A stretch of 64,000 nucleotides of DNA from Branchiostoma floridae (Eukaryota > Chordata > Leptocardii > Amphioxiformes > Branchiostomatidae): NCBI RefSeq assembly GCF_000003815.2, contig NC_049984.1, positions 26,829,863 through 26,893,862 of the forward strand, given 5' to 3'. Positions 54,875 through 64,000 of the stretch are shown here, one piece after another (position 1 is the first letter of the stretch; each line of letters begins with the position of its first letter). The notes beneath the pieces are model-generated. The model made no database searches. It was not told the DNA's origin and worked only from the letters and a program-made list of their open reading frames with translations. The position numbers and the translations under genes are program-made.

Positions 54875-55290
54875 TTTGAGTGAAACACTATCAAAAGGCC
54901 ATGACAGAAAGGAAAATGACTATTACTTCAAAACATGAAATGTTGGAGGATGACATGTTTTTTGAGGGTTTTGGCCACACCCTCTCGGTACATGTCAACG
55001 GCTGATATCGCTTCTGTCCAGCCCTTTACCTCCCCGGTTTCCAGGGTCATCTTCCCTTGCAGCGCCACTGTGATACGTCCATAGGTCAGCTTCATCCTGT
55101 AACAGAAGCATCAGTCTTAATAAGTTTTGCTTCCGTGTTTTGTTGCTGGATGCGCAGCTGCTCCAAATTAATATACAATATTCTGTGTGTTCAGCAACAA
55201 CCTCCTTTGTGTTCAGTAATTTCAAGGTCCATAAGACATGATTGGAAAACAACAGTTAACTGTTAAATCAAACAGGCATTAAGTTCAGGA
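54875..55290. other. No supported gene
   Basis: A minus-strand frame at 54995-55252 is open but shows no motif. Confidence 0.35.
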
Positions 55291-55344
55291 CTAATAGTGA
55301 GTAGGGCAATTAGCCAATAAAGAGGAATGACATTCTATGGCGTA

Positions 55345-55734
55345 CAACTCTTTCTCGATCTGTGCGTAGTTTATCTCCGTATTGTTGAGTGACTTGGACG
55401 CGAAAGCGACCGGTTTGCCTTCTTGCATCAGGACTGCTCCAAGTCCATACTTTGATGCGTCCACTTGTAGGGTCACCTGTAGTGTGGGGTCGTAGTATGT
55501 CAGTGTAGTGGCCTCCGCCACTAACTTCTTCACCTTATTCAGGGCTCTCTCTCTGCTGCTATCCCAGACGAACTCGACGTCTTCTTTTAGCAGCTCTCGC
55601 ATAGGAGCGGTGACCTCCGACAGATTTGGGATGAATTTTGATAGGTATGTGATCATACCAAGCATGGTCATCAGCTCAGCCTTACTTGTGGGGCTCTTCA
55701 TGTTTGTGATTGCATCCACCTTCTTGGGGTCCGG
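55345..55734 (-). pseudogene. Ty3/Gypsy pol, RT thumb and RNase H part
   Basis: This is the downstream piece of a Gypsy-type pol. It begins PDPKKVDAITNMKSPTSK, has FIPNLSEVTAPMRELLKED and DSSRERALNKVKKL, then VTLQVDASKYGLGAVLMQ, which carries the first catalytic Asp of RNase H, and LNNTEINYAQIEKELYAIE with the catalytic Glu. It is truncated just after this, with no integrase. The upstream RT part lies beyond the 1084-bp insertion at 55735-56818; deleting the insertion and one CCGG copy would put the two parts in one frame. Confidence 0.88.
55731..55734. repeat. Target-site duplication CCGG (left)
   Basis: CCGG directly outside the left inverted repeat. An identical CCGG lies at 56819-56822. 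Confidence 0.88.
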
Positions 55735-56818
55735 TGTGACAGCGATCTCGCCCCCCCCGTGATCTCGCCCCCCCGGGGGCGAAATCACTAGAGATCTCGC
55801 CCCCCCCCCCCCGGGGCGAAATCACTAGCGATCTCGCCCTCCCCGGCTAGTGATCTCGCCCCCCTACCTCGCCCCCCTTTAGCGATTTCGCCCCCCCCCA
55901 AAAAAACGGGTTTACATGACATTTTAGAAGTTGATTGGTATAAATCACAAAATGCAGTTTCAGAATGATATAAGTACACGAGTTTGATACATAACTCCAT
56001 TCATAGCATCAATATTAACGTAATTACATGGTAATAAGATAGTTGAACTTGTTTCAGACAAGGAGGGTTGGGTCCCTTGTATTCCCATTATTGCATATAC
56101 CTGAGTCTTGACATAAGATGTATTTCATTGTATTCACCTGTCCTCAAGCAACCTATATATCTCCAATATGAAGTCTCTACCAATGGACTGACCACAAAAG
56201 AACTATGTAATGTCTTTATTAATTATGCAAATATTAGGTATTAATTAGAATAACGCACATTTTGGTATATGCACCTGGCCAAGGGATATCTTCACCTCCA
56301 ACATGACTGTTTTTTCTAGTATTTAGGAACTGATGCATTTACCCGTGTTTCTTAAGACTGGTACTTTACCAGTGTTTGTGTAGCATTTAGCAACAGCTAT
56401 ATCAACTTGCGCGTAGATAGTGTTTATAATGAGAAACTATTATTCACGTGTGTTTTTGTTAGTGCTTTGGAAATGTTTCCAGCACAAGAAAGAAAACACT
56501 GTGACAAATTGAAAACATATAGCTGACGTATTCCGTACCATAGACGGTGTTAATTTATACGTTCGCAGTAGCACTGTTTTTATGCCACCTCAGCTGCAAA
56601 AATTGTCTTTTTCATTTCAATGTCATGTTTGCACCGAACAATATAGTATCGACTTTCGAGGTATGACATCTTACGGTACGGTAATAAGGTGCTATATAGG
56701 TACCAGGTAACACACCATATACGTTACTCCTCAGGTGTAGTATAGTACCAGGTAGCGCACCTGTAATATGTAATAACCAGCTGCTCTTGGGGGGGGGGGG
56801 GGCGAAAACGCTGTCACA
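55735..56818. mobile_element. Ginger1-like non-autonomous DNA transposon (1084 bp)
   Basis: Both ends read TGTGACAGCG inward, followed by (ATC or TTT)TCGCCCCCCC, giving terminal inverted repeats of about 24 bp. The element is flanked by CCGG duplications and interrupts the Gypsy pol. TGT-starting termini with CCGG-specific 4-bp duplications are the published hallmark of Ginger1 DNA transposons. The interior has no long ORF and no integrase-like transposase, so it is a non-autonomous derivative. The left 165 bp is a cluster of GATCTCGCCCCCC and GGGGCGAAATCACTAG units in both orientations. Assignment is by termini only. Confidence 0.75.
55741..55900. repeat. Subterminal C-rich repeat cluster
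   Basis: About six copies of a GCGATCTCGCCCCCC-like unit, several arranged as palindromes around CCCCGGGG with GGGCGAAATCACTAG as the opposite arm. These may be transposase-binding repeats. They are strongly hairpin-prone and hard to sequence, so C-run lengths are uncertain. Confidence 0.8.
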
Positions 56819-57386
56819 CCGGTTTTAACCCATCCCCTGTCAGAATATGACCGAAGAAACCTACTTCTTGTGCCGCCAGTACGCACTTCTCTTCATTCAA
56901 TTTTACGTTGCATTCTCTTGCTCGCTGTAGCATGTTCCGGAAGCGTCTATTTAGCTCCCCTTCCGTTGTGCCATGGACCAGTACGTCATCCTCAATTACC
57001 TCAACACCCTCGAGACCTTCGAAGATGCTGTCCATCTTCTTCTGGAAAACTTCCTGCGCCGAATGGACGCCAAAGGGAAGACGTGTGAAGCGGTACCGTC
57101 CGAATGCCGTGTTGAATGTGGTCAGCTTGGAACTCTCTTCGTCCAAACAGATCTGCCAGTATCCAGATCTCGTATCTACCACGGCAAAGTACTTCGACCC
57201 TGCGAGACGCGTGGAGATGTCCTCCAGCGTTGGAAGCTGGTAATGTTCGCGTTTTATAGCCTTGTTTAGATCCCGCGGATCTAGACATATCCTCAACTTC
57301 CCTGACTTGGGCTTCTCTACTACAACTAGCGAGTTTACCCATTCAGTGGGTTCATCTACCTTCTGTATGACCCCTAGAGATTCCAT
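56814..57386 (-). pseudogene. Ty3/Gypsy pol, reverse transcriptase part
   Basis: The frame contains KLRICLDPRDLNKAIKREHY, QLPTLEDISTRL, FAVVDTRSGYWQICL with the first catalytic Asp, FGRYRFTRLPFG, then VIEDDVLVHG where the tyrosine of the usual YxDD box is replaced by Ile. It ends at GDGLKP exactly at the insertion point of the nested transposon. Upstream, the frame connects to the protease ORF through a one-base change at a run of seven A on the minus strand (57400-57406). The style (DPRDLNKA, FGRYRF) matches the K02A2.6-like group of Gypsy polyproteins. Confidence 0.9.
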
Positions 57387-58145
57387 GCGATCGAGCTCTT
57401 TTTTTCAAAGGATCCCTCAGTGATACTGGGAATTTCCTCGGCGCGTGGACTACCGGTTCTACGTTTGGGTCCACTTTAATTCTGTACTCGCCAGGGAGTC
57501 GTCCTATCCCCTGGAACACGTCGCTGTACTCTTGCTTGATGCTTTCCGCTGTCTCGCTTGACTTAACGGTGAGTACCAGCTGGATCAGTTTTAGGGACAG
57601 ACATGCCTTCAAACTCAGGACCGGAGTCGCATTGGCTTTTACCACAAAGAAATCCAACGTTCCGGATCTTCCCTTGTAGTTGCATCGGAGGCTGCACTTT
57701 CCTTTTACTTCTAAAGGAGTGTTTCCATAGCCAAACAAACGAGTTTTTGTCGGTTCAAGACTGGAGTTTTTGCTCCTCAGCTTGACCCAGTCCCTTTCGG
57801 GTAGCACATTTACCTGCGCTCCCGTATCCAACTTGCACTTGAGGCTTTCGCTGGCTCCGGCGATGTGTAGGTTGACGAAAGCCTGGTCTCCCTCGACTTT
57901 CTTCTTGTGCACCGTCTCTATGTGGAAGTCTTGGAATTCTTCCTCTGGAGACCTGACTTCGTTCACACTCTTCGATCGGCACACAGCTGCAAAGTGGTTC
58001 CTTTTTCCACACTTTCTGCATTCCTTTCCGTTAGCAGGACACTTGTCTGCTGTGTTGTGGCCTTTGCCACATCTTCCACATGTGTTGGTTGGCCTCGTGT
58101 ACTTGTGCTTTCCTCTCCCGCCACTTCCCGTTGCTCTAGTTTTTC
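57352..58145 (-). pseudogene. Gypsy gag zinc knuckles and protease
   Basis: Open from about 58145, the frame encodes two CCHC knuckles, CGRCGKGHNTADKC and CRKCGKRNHFAAVC (about 58082-57983), then a linker and a retropepsin with CKLDTGAQVNVLP (Asp-Thr-Gly). It continues with YSDVFQGIGRLPGEYRIKVD at the entry to RT. The N-terminal gag is missing, and a stop lies just above 58145. One polyprotein order (knuckles, protease, RT, RNase H) is thus preserved across 58145-55345, interrupted by a frameshift and the nested element. Confidence 0.88.
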
Positions 58146-58149
58146 ATCA

Positions 58150-59150
58150 TGTCCTACTTTCCATCTCATTATTTTTATTTAATGAAAAAGTACACAGCTT
58201 AAGCAATTACAAGCAACACCAAACTTCGTTTTTCACTAGATAATGATGAATGCTACACCAGGACGTTAGCGCCAAAGAAAATATATTAAATATTATAGAG
58301 AAATTATTGTTTTTTTAATTAGGCAGTAAATAAAGTTCTCGTAACAACCGACCCACGCAAGTTCGTCCTTGGCGCTAACGCGGGTCTGGAGATTGAACGG
58401 TTTTCTGCATGAATTGACAAAAAAATGCGATCAGTTACCTTCGTAATTATAGCAAATAAACTGGCATTATGGCCATAAAATCTGCCAATAGGCCGTAAAT
58501 TCCATGTTTTTTCCGCAAAATCCAACGCAACACCATCAAAATCGGCAGCAAGGACCCTCCTTGCTAGCTTGACCTGTTGTGACCCCAAAACAGCTGGTAA
58601 ACTCTCGCAGTGTCTCGCAAAACGCGAGAAACTGACGAGATTGTGAGTGTTTGTTGGCTGTTCCCACCTTGCGCTCCCTCCCCCGGGTTGTTTACATTCC
58701 CAGTCGCCTGGCAGAGCAGTTACCACTAATACATATCTGCATAGGCGGTAATGTAAAAGTTAGCAAGTTCAGGGTGTCATGATCTCATCCGTGAACATTC
58801 CAGGTCTTAAGAACTCACCCCACACAGCAGCCCGCCATCTCAAGTGTCCAAAAGTCTAATATTTAATCTTTCTGACCAGTGCAACTATTCCAGCGGTCAA
58901 ACTTTGCCGCCATCTTGCTTTTCATGACGTCATTTTTGGGACTCAGCACTTAAAATTAGGGGTCAGCACAGGCCGAAAAATTAACCAAAACCTTGTTTTT
59001 TTCCGAATCTGTACATCTGCAACCTACACTGTCTCACCAATATGAAATGTTGCTTTCATTTTCCTGCTAAAAGTCGAAAAAAGGCTAAAATACTGGACTC
59101 GTTTTGGGCCTTTTGCGCCTGCGTCAATTTGGGTCATTGCCCGTCAGCGG
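58150..59150. other. No supported gene; CpG-rich towards 59.1 kb
   Basis: A minus-strand frame at 58319-58726 shows no known domain. From about 59100 the sequence becomes CpG-rich (TGCGCCTGCG, GCGGGCGGCGCGCCGGG), consistent with a promoter for the plus-strand gene at 59426. Confidence 0.35.
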
Positions 59151-59154
59151 GCGG

Positions 59155-59163
59155 CGCGCCGGG
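59155..59163. repeat. Target-site duplication CGCGCCGGG (left)
   Basis: Nine bases immediately outside the left inverted repeat, identical to 59408-59416. Confidence 0.88.
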
Positions 59164-59407
59164 AGCACGTCACCGGAACGTACTGCGCCTGCGCGAAAAG
59201 TATAGACATGCTAAACTACCGGTTTACTAAAGGGCCGCATTTAAGAAAGTGTGTGCGTATATAAGGGTAAAACTCCGTGTACGTTTTACATGAAACCATG
59301 TCTCTAACATATATTGTGCAACAAGCGGGGTTTCAATGCAACGTTGACCAAACCAAGCCCCAAACCACCAGGGTTCGCGCAGGCGCAGTACGTTCCGGTG
59401 ACGTGCT
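59164..59407. mobile_element. 244-bp MITE with 34-bp perfect TIRs and 9-bp TSD
   Basis: 59164-59197 and 59374-59407 are exact inverted copies (AGCACGTCACCGGAACGTAC plus 14 bases ending GCGCGAA). The flanks are identical 9-bp repeats. Long TIRs with a 9-bp duplication are typical of the Mutator (MULE) superfamily. It lies 18 bp upstream of the ATG of a MULE-like transposase gene, so it may be a deletion derivative that landed in the promoter of a related element. The interior carries TATATAAG (59258-59265). The inner edges of the TIRs contain TGCGCCTGCGC, close to the NRF1-type palindromic motif. Confidence 0.85.
59258..59265 (+). promoter_or_regulatory. TATA-like box inside the MITE
   Basis: TATATAAG, 161 bases upstream of the ATG at 59426. 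Suggestive only; no transcription evidence. Confidence 0.35.
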
Positions 59408-59425
59408 CGCGCCGGGTCTTTAAAC

Positions 59426-61200
59426 ATGGCGGCCTCTTCCACGGACGCGCGCATGGGATCTGCGAACTCGCCCAGCCATGTCCAAGCCGTAGAAATAGAT
59501 GACACGGATAATGGAAAAGATTTGGGTATTGTGTCTAAACGTCTGACAAAAAAGGTGCGAAAACATATGGCTGCGAACGCACGCGGAAAAAAGTCGGCCG
59601 CTAGTCGGGGGATAGGACGCCTTAGTAGGTCAAGTCGCACGCTTGAGTTGGTACCGGACGGTCTTCAGGAAGACGTCACGGATTACAACCATCCATCAAG
59701 ACCATCGCAGAGAACAGTTTGGTCAAGTCCTGGTGGATCGAACTACAGAACTGACACCTTGAAGCGAAAACTGAAAGACAAGGGCATGTCTGTAGAAGAT
59801 GACATCGACTCACCGGTGTCTGCGACCACCTCACAGTCCCTAACGGAGGAAGGTAATGTTGTCACGTCCGCTTGAAGATTAGCCTTTCCAAACGTCCAGA
59901 ATAATACACAAGAAACGGAGTCTATTCTATGTGAAGATGGTTATTATGTTGGGCAGATATGTCAGGTACAAAAGTTCGTGAACGATGTGACTGGTATTGT
60001 CAGATGCCGCACAAAGGGTTGCAACGGAATGTTGATTCCCCGACAGTGCGTGAAGGTAGGCCTTGGCGGTGGTCTGCGTATTGTCTACAGCTGTAGTGGG
60101 TGTTAGATGCCTGGGATAAATTTTGACTCCTCTACATATGTGGAGTCCTCACGCCGCCACCAAGTTTCCCTCGCCCTGTGCCTTGCTATGCTGGTTTCTG
60201 GAAACACTTACGCCGGTTACAACAAGGTCCTTGGACAAGCCTTAGGACTAGAAACACCAAACAAAAAAAAATTCCAAGCAGTGATCCATGCCGTTTACCC
60301 AATAACCAGAAAACTCGTTCACGAGCGCTGTGAAGCCGCCAAAACAGATGAGAAAGTTGCCTGCAGAGGAGCTTGGAAGCGCCAAGCGAGCTGTGACCCA
60401 AGCAGATGGAACGTGGGGCACACGTGGATTCCATAGTAAGAACTGCACTGTCACTGGGCACTTCCAAGAGCGGAGAAGGAGTAGGCCTAGAAATGCCGTG
60501 GGAACAGGTTGTACGTGATGGTATTTCCCCCCGAAGTTCATTGGCAGGACGGGGACAGTTCGTCTGCACTATCTTTCAGGGCTCATTTCCCTGACGAAAA
60601 CAAGCACAAGGTGATGCTGTGTTCTGGACACGTTGCACGCTCACATCAAAAAGTTTTGTCTGATCTCAAACCCAAGAAAACGGTCTCCAAAGTATACCGG
60701 TCCAAACACCAGGACAAATCCCCACAAATCAACAGTGTGGAGTGCGTCTGCGAAGGCAAGTCGCACGGGAAAGGATGTGGCTGCATCACAGATGCGTTCA
60801 TCCGCCAGGGAAGAATAAATTTCTTCTGCTGTGTCGTGCAGGCCGGTAAAGATCCCGACGCACTGAAGGACAGGCTGCTAGCTTTGGGAAAGTATCACGG
60901 CCGTAACATCCACTCGTGGAAGGAACCAAAAACAAAGAAGAAGACATGCGACTTCCATCCGCAAAAAAAAAAAAATGCACCTGCGAGAAGTGTAAGAAGA
61001 AAGGCAAAGGTGAGGAGCCGGTCTGTGGCAGGGGGAAGCCGTACACTTCAAAGCCGTCCATTTCCTGTCCACTACACAGCCTGATGTATGAGATTGAGAC
61101 GGCACGTCGGGCAGAACAGGCACACGATATCATCCACCCTGAGCTGGGCCGAGGCAACTCAAATCTGCCCGATACTATAGTACTGATCGAACTGTGTAGT
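59426..61200 (+). pseudogene. Mutator-like (MULE) transposase gene, decayed
   Basis: Open from an ATG in good context (AACATGGCGGCC), the first 149 codons are basic and disordered (KRLTKKVRKHMAANARGKKS). After a frame change comes a Cys segment (VRCRTKGCNGMLIPRQCVKV, IVYSCSGC) ended by a TAG at 60104-60106. The frame then resumes with GINFDSSTYVESSRRHQVSL. Next is AVTQADGTWGTRGFHSKNC, where Asp 60405-60407 fits the first catalytic acid, and HWQDGDSSSALSFRAHFP (Asp codons at 60548 and 60554) for the second. The C-terminus has CTCEKCKKKGKGEEPVCGRG and RRAEQAHDIIHPELGRGNSN. These segments match my memory of the metazoan 'Mutator-like transposase' domain proteins. Several frame changes and a short spacing between the two Asp motifs show decay. 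Confidence 0.65.
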
Positions 61201-61440
61201 AGGAATGTAAATAGTATTTCTCTGACACGTTGCTTCCGTATTTTCTGTACTACGTGTACGAGCTACTAAAGTACTGATCGAACTGTGTAGTAGGAATGTA
61301 AATAGTATTTCTCTGACACGTTGCTTCCGTATCTTCTGTACTACGTGTACGAGCTAAAGTACTGATCGAACTGTGCAGTGCGAATGTAAATACATGTAGT
61401 ATTTCTCTGACATGTGGCTTCCTTATCTTTTTTTACTTTA
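61181..61440. repeat. Tandem repeat, period about 90 bp, nearly three copies
   Basis: TACTGATCGAACTGTG starts at 61181, 61272 and 61360, with spacings of 91 and 88. Copies share AATGTAAATAGTATTTCTCT. The array directly follows the MULE gene and may be its 3' UTR or the subterminal region of the element. Confidence 0.93.
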
Positions 61441-61444
61441 CTCG

Positions 61445-62390
61445 CTCTGCCGTAGGAATGTATATAGTGCACCTCACACATGTATAATGTATAATGTACT
61501 TGACAAGCAGAAAAGTACCGTATTTAGTTTTTCACTGGCATGTGGATATTTTATGTACAGTGCCCGTGTAAGACCAATAGTTGCGCTGTTCGTTCGTTTC
61601 TTAGATACTAGGCTTTCCTTTACCAGACTCCTAAGAATTGGTTTGACCAGATCAGCTGGACCAGATCGGCCATGGATTGGAGATGAGGAAAGATTTTAGG
61701 CTCCACAGCTGGTGGGAAAAGCGCGCCTCTTGCACGCTCGATTCTACAAAGCCATAAAGAGCTTACGGAGTAGTTAGCGCCTGTCTGAAACTTATTAGAT
61801 CATTAGTTGACATCAAAGAAGCTGTCCCCTTTCACACATTCCGTGGAAGTCAGCAAGTCAGATAAGAAACGTGGTGAGCCCTGCTGTGAATCGGTGATTT
61901 ATGGCCCTAATGAACAGAGGTGCTAATCGACTACTATCTGTTTGATCCGCAAGAATTTCCAAAGTGACCTTGGTCAAGTTGGTGCATAACACCAGGTGAT
62001 TTCGTTGAGTTGACAAATTATTGCAGCGTTTCTCGCAATTTCTTCTTTTATCCATCAATTGGAATATAGAGGGTTATGACGTATCAGATGTTGCTGTGGA
62101 AAGGCTGCTTCCATGATACAGAAACAAACAAACCTGCTGCGCATTTAGATGAAAGACAAACCCATATGAGTAATTTGTCAACTTTGACAATAATAATGGT
62201 GGTTTAAGACAGACCATGTGGGAAATGTTGTGTCTTTCGTTATCGGAATTTCGATCACAGAACGTAATCTGACTGGGTATCTGACTGCGCATGGCTATTT
62301 TTATGGGGATGTTTGGAATCATATCGCCAGTTACTTCGCCAGCGAAAGCACGTACATTTTGTATCTCCGACTTCTCCGATCCCTGACTTC
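61445..62390. other. No supported gene
   Basis: No recognised coding or RNA feature. Terminal repeats matching the left flank of the MULE gene are not visible. Confidence 0.4.
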
Positions 62391-62399
62391 ATCTCGATT

Positions 62400-62455
62400 A
62401 TGACGGACCTCTACAATGCTGTGACCGCCCTCGAGCAGCTTTTCGAGCAGAGCGG
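62400..62455 (+). CDS. Candidate host first exon (MTDLYNAVTALEQLFEQSG)
   Basis: ATG 62400-62402 opens 18 codons plus two bases that end at GGG|TATGT-type donor sequence (GT at 62456). The peptide (MTDLYNAVTALEQLFEQS) is a well-formed amphipathic helix start, and codon use is coherent. It cannot splice directly to the exon at 63590 in frame, so another exon must lie between if the two belong together. No family recognised. Confidence 0.4.
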
Positions 62456-62459
62456 GTAT

Positions 62460-63589
62460 GTACTATTGTACATTTTTGACGACCAGAACGTGTCATATTT
62501 GGTTTGAAGACAGTGCAAGCTGTAATTGAAAAAAGAAAGTTTGCCCTGTTCTCGCTCAGAATAGTGCTGGTAAAAATCTAGTGTGTGAAAAGATAGTAGT
62601 AGTAGTATTTTTGTGGTGAATGTATTGCTTGACATTGGAGAGGAAAGTAATTTCCAAGGGGGGTGGGGGTGTCCTCCGCAGACTTGTTACTGTAGCGCCG
62701 GCGTTTAATATTTTTAGGGGGCGCTGGTTCGCTATATTCAACACGGGCGAAGAATCTTTTGTAATGGGAGATAGTGGCAGCAAAACGATTTCCCATGGCA
62801 AGAGATTCTTCGGTCGTCTTGAAAATCGCGAATCAACGCTCAACACCCACCACCACCGCCACGTAAATGCTGGTGTGAGAAGGAGGCTAGAGAGTGTAGA
62901 TTCTAGTCATACTGAACGCTAAGAGAACTGATAGTGATAGTAAGTAAAGCAGATCTGAATATTTTCTATAGCATGCACGAGCTTTGCCATATTTTGTCAG
63001 TGTCCTTAGAACAAATCGTACGTTAGGATAACTACCTCCTTGGTCAGGAAATCGGTTCTTGCATTTCTGGTGTGGCCTAAAGTCTCTTTTTCTCCGGCGA
63101 CTGACAGACTCACAATGCCAGCTGGCCTCAGGCACGTGCTGCTGCACATGGCCCACGAAGCTCCGGCGAACACCACCGAGCCGGACTGGAGGCCCCGTCG
63201 CCGGCTGGCAGCCGCACTTTTCCGGGGATTGTGGGTCAGTTATGTTGGCTTTGACGTCGTTTCCCTCTAATTGCCTTTCAACTTGACACACAGGATTAAC
63301 CTGTTTTTGTTCATTCTTGAATCAGCCAATTCATTTCATCTCAAGCAATGATAGTTGCCACGATAAAAACAAAGGAAAAAATGATCCCATAAAAACAAAG
63401 GAAAAAATGATCCCAAGTTCAGCTACAAAATTCCATTGTTGAAAAAATAACAATAAATGAAGTGCAGTTGTATCATCATGTGTTATGCATGAAGTCCTGA
63501 AAAGGGTATAATCTTTCACTATATAAAATCTTGCAGCAATGCATAAATTGTTGAGTGAACCTGGTCTATGTTGGTTTACCCCTTGTTAG
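62460..63589. other. No supported gene between the two exons
   Basis: Overlapping frames on both strands at 62887-63291 are GC-rich and protein-like in part (plus strand MPAGLRHVLLHMAHEAPANT), but neither has convincing splice sites. A 25-bp unit (AAAAACAAAGGAAAAAATGA plus TCCCA) is tandemly doubled at 63364-63413. Confidence 0.35.
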
Positions 63590-63757
63590 CATGGCTCCAA
63601 CGGGAGGATTGGGGCGAGTTCCCGGGCGCCAGGGCGGGACACGCCCACCTACGTGTACCCAGAGGAGGTGCGCTGGGTGATGCGGGCCCGGTTCGCTGAC
63701 CCTTCAGATCCAATCCGCCTACATGACGGCAGGGTTGCCGACCAGAGGCATGGAGAA
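63590..63757 (+). CDS. Candidate host internal exon (56 codons)
   Basis: Bounded by a pyrimidine-rich acceptor (CCCCTTGTTAG) and a consensus donor (GAA|GTAAGT), the exon is exactly 168 bases with phase 0 at both ends. The frame reads GASSRAPGRDTPTYVYPEEV, RWVMRARFADPSDPIRLHD and GRVADQRHGE. CpG content and codon choice differ from the surrounding AT-rich sequence, as expected for a real exon. I do not recognise the domain. Confidence 0.55.
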
Positions 63758-63759
63758 GT

Positions 63760-64000
63760 AAGTATATATAACCTTTCTAAAAGGACTTTTGACTAAGTGC
63801 ATTTGATATACATTTGTAGTAATACAAACACTGATGGCAGCAGAATCTGCAGATCTGTTTCTACTTACACAATGGGCTTAGATGTATATAACTCATACAT
63901 GTAAGGGAAGAAAGCTATGCGACAGAAATGTAGTAAATCTCCGAACAATTTCGCCGGTTCTGTCATCCATTACCGTATTTTCTATAATACATAAATGTAC
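63760..64000. other. Intron-like sequence at window end
   Basis: AT-rich sequence after the donor at 63758. No further exon is visible before the window ends. Confidence 0.4.

Noticed and set aside
55731..56822. Insert as an LTR or solo-LTR insertion
   Set aside because: The ends are inverted, not direct, repeats; the 4-bp CCGG duplication with TGT termini fits a DNA transposon better.
59227..59640. 137-codon minus-strand ORF overlapping the MITE and MULE start
   Set aside because: It is antisense to the protein-like MULE frame, and its ARHRNVLRLRE segment is simply the inverted-repeat sequence.

Overview
This window looks like animal nuclear DNA, most likely from a marine invertebrate deuterostome such as an amphioxus (Branchiostoma). 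That identification is an inference from the mix of element families, not a proof. Reasons to call it eukaryotic: no operons or long prokaryote-style genes, low coding density, about 40% GC by eye, coding islands bounded by GT/AG splice signals, and debris of many metazoan transposon classes. Two assembly gaps are present (4902-5076 and 16173-16309).

Layout. 0-10 kb (minus strand): a Harbinger/ISL2EU-like transposase scrap, a KDZ-like cysteine-cluster fragment with a duplicated segment, a clean candidate host first exon (5510-5578), a 356-codon unrecognised element-like ORF (6677-7747) and a tRNA-like SINE head. 10-24 kb: mostly non-coding, with candidate exons at 10.2-10.6, 15.6-16.0 and 16.7-17.3 kb, a GC-rich foldback element (19378-19563), a gag-like zinc-knuckle fragment (21.5-22.0 kb) and one copy of a 0.9-kb dispersed repeat whose sister lies at 39.5-40.5 kb. 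24-34 kb: a 33-bp minisatellite, a hAT transposase tail ending in a perfect 32-bp hairpin, a DUF6589-like fragment, 60-bp and 47-bp tandem repeats, a BEL/Pao gag scrap, a Myb/SANT plus zinc-finger exon group and a dead pogo/Tigger transposase. 37-50 kb: a second KDZ-like fragment, a Ty3/Gypsy RT fragment with a decayed coiled-coil ORF, a hAT pseudogene, a Gypsy-type gag-protease unit with a PPT and LTR edge but no RT, and a spliced, multi-copy PHD-finger gene or pseudogene (47.7-49.3 kb).

52-64 kb holds the best-preserved structures. A LINE 3' end with a terminal hairpin is followed by a complete 1924-bp non-autonomous LTR retrotransposon: 188-bp LTRs, a CATG target duplication, a tRNA-Gln-like primer-binding site, a polypurine tract and a 73-bp internal tandem repeat. 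Next is a Gypsy pol split by a 1084-bp inverted-repeat element flanked by CCGG duplications, which fits a non-autonomous Ginger1-type transposon. Then comes a 244-bp MITE with perfect 34-bp inverted repeats and a 9-bp target duplication, sitting 18 bp upstream of the ATG of a decayed Mutator-like (MULE) transposase gene. The right end has two clean plus-strand candidate host exons (62400-62455 and 63590-63757).

Taken together the window is a dense, nested transposon landscape with sparse candidate host exons. I found no operon-like or defence-like gene system. The most informative signals are the insertion histories that can be read from target-site duplications.
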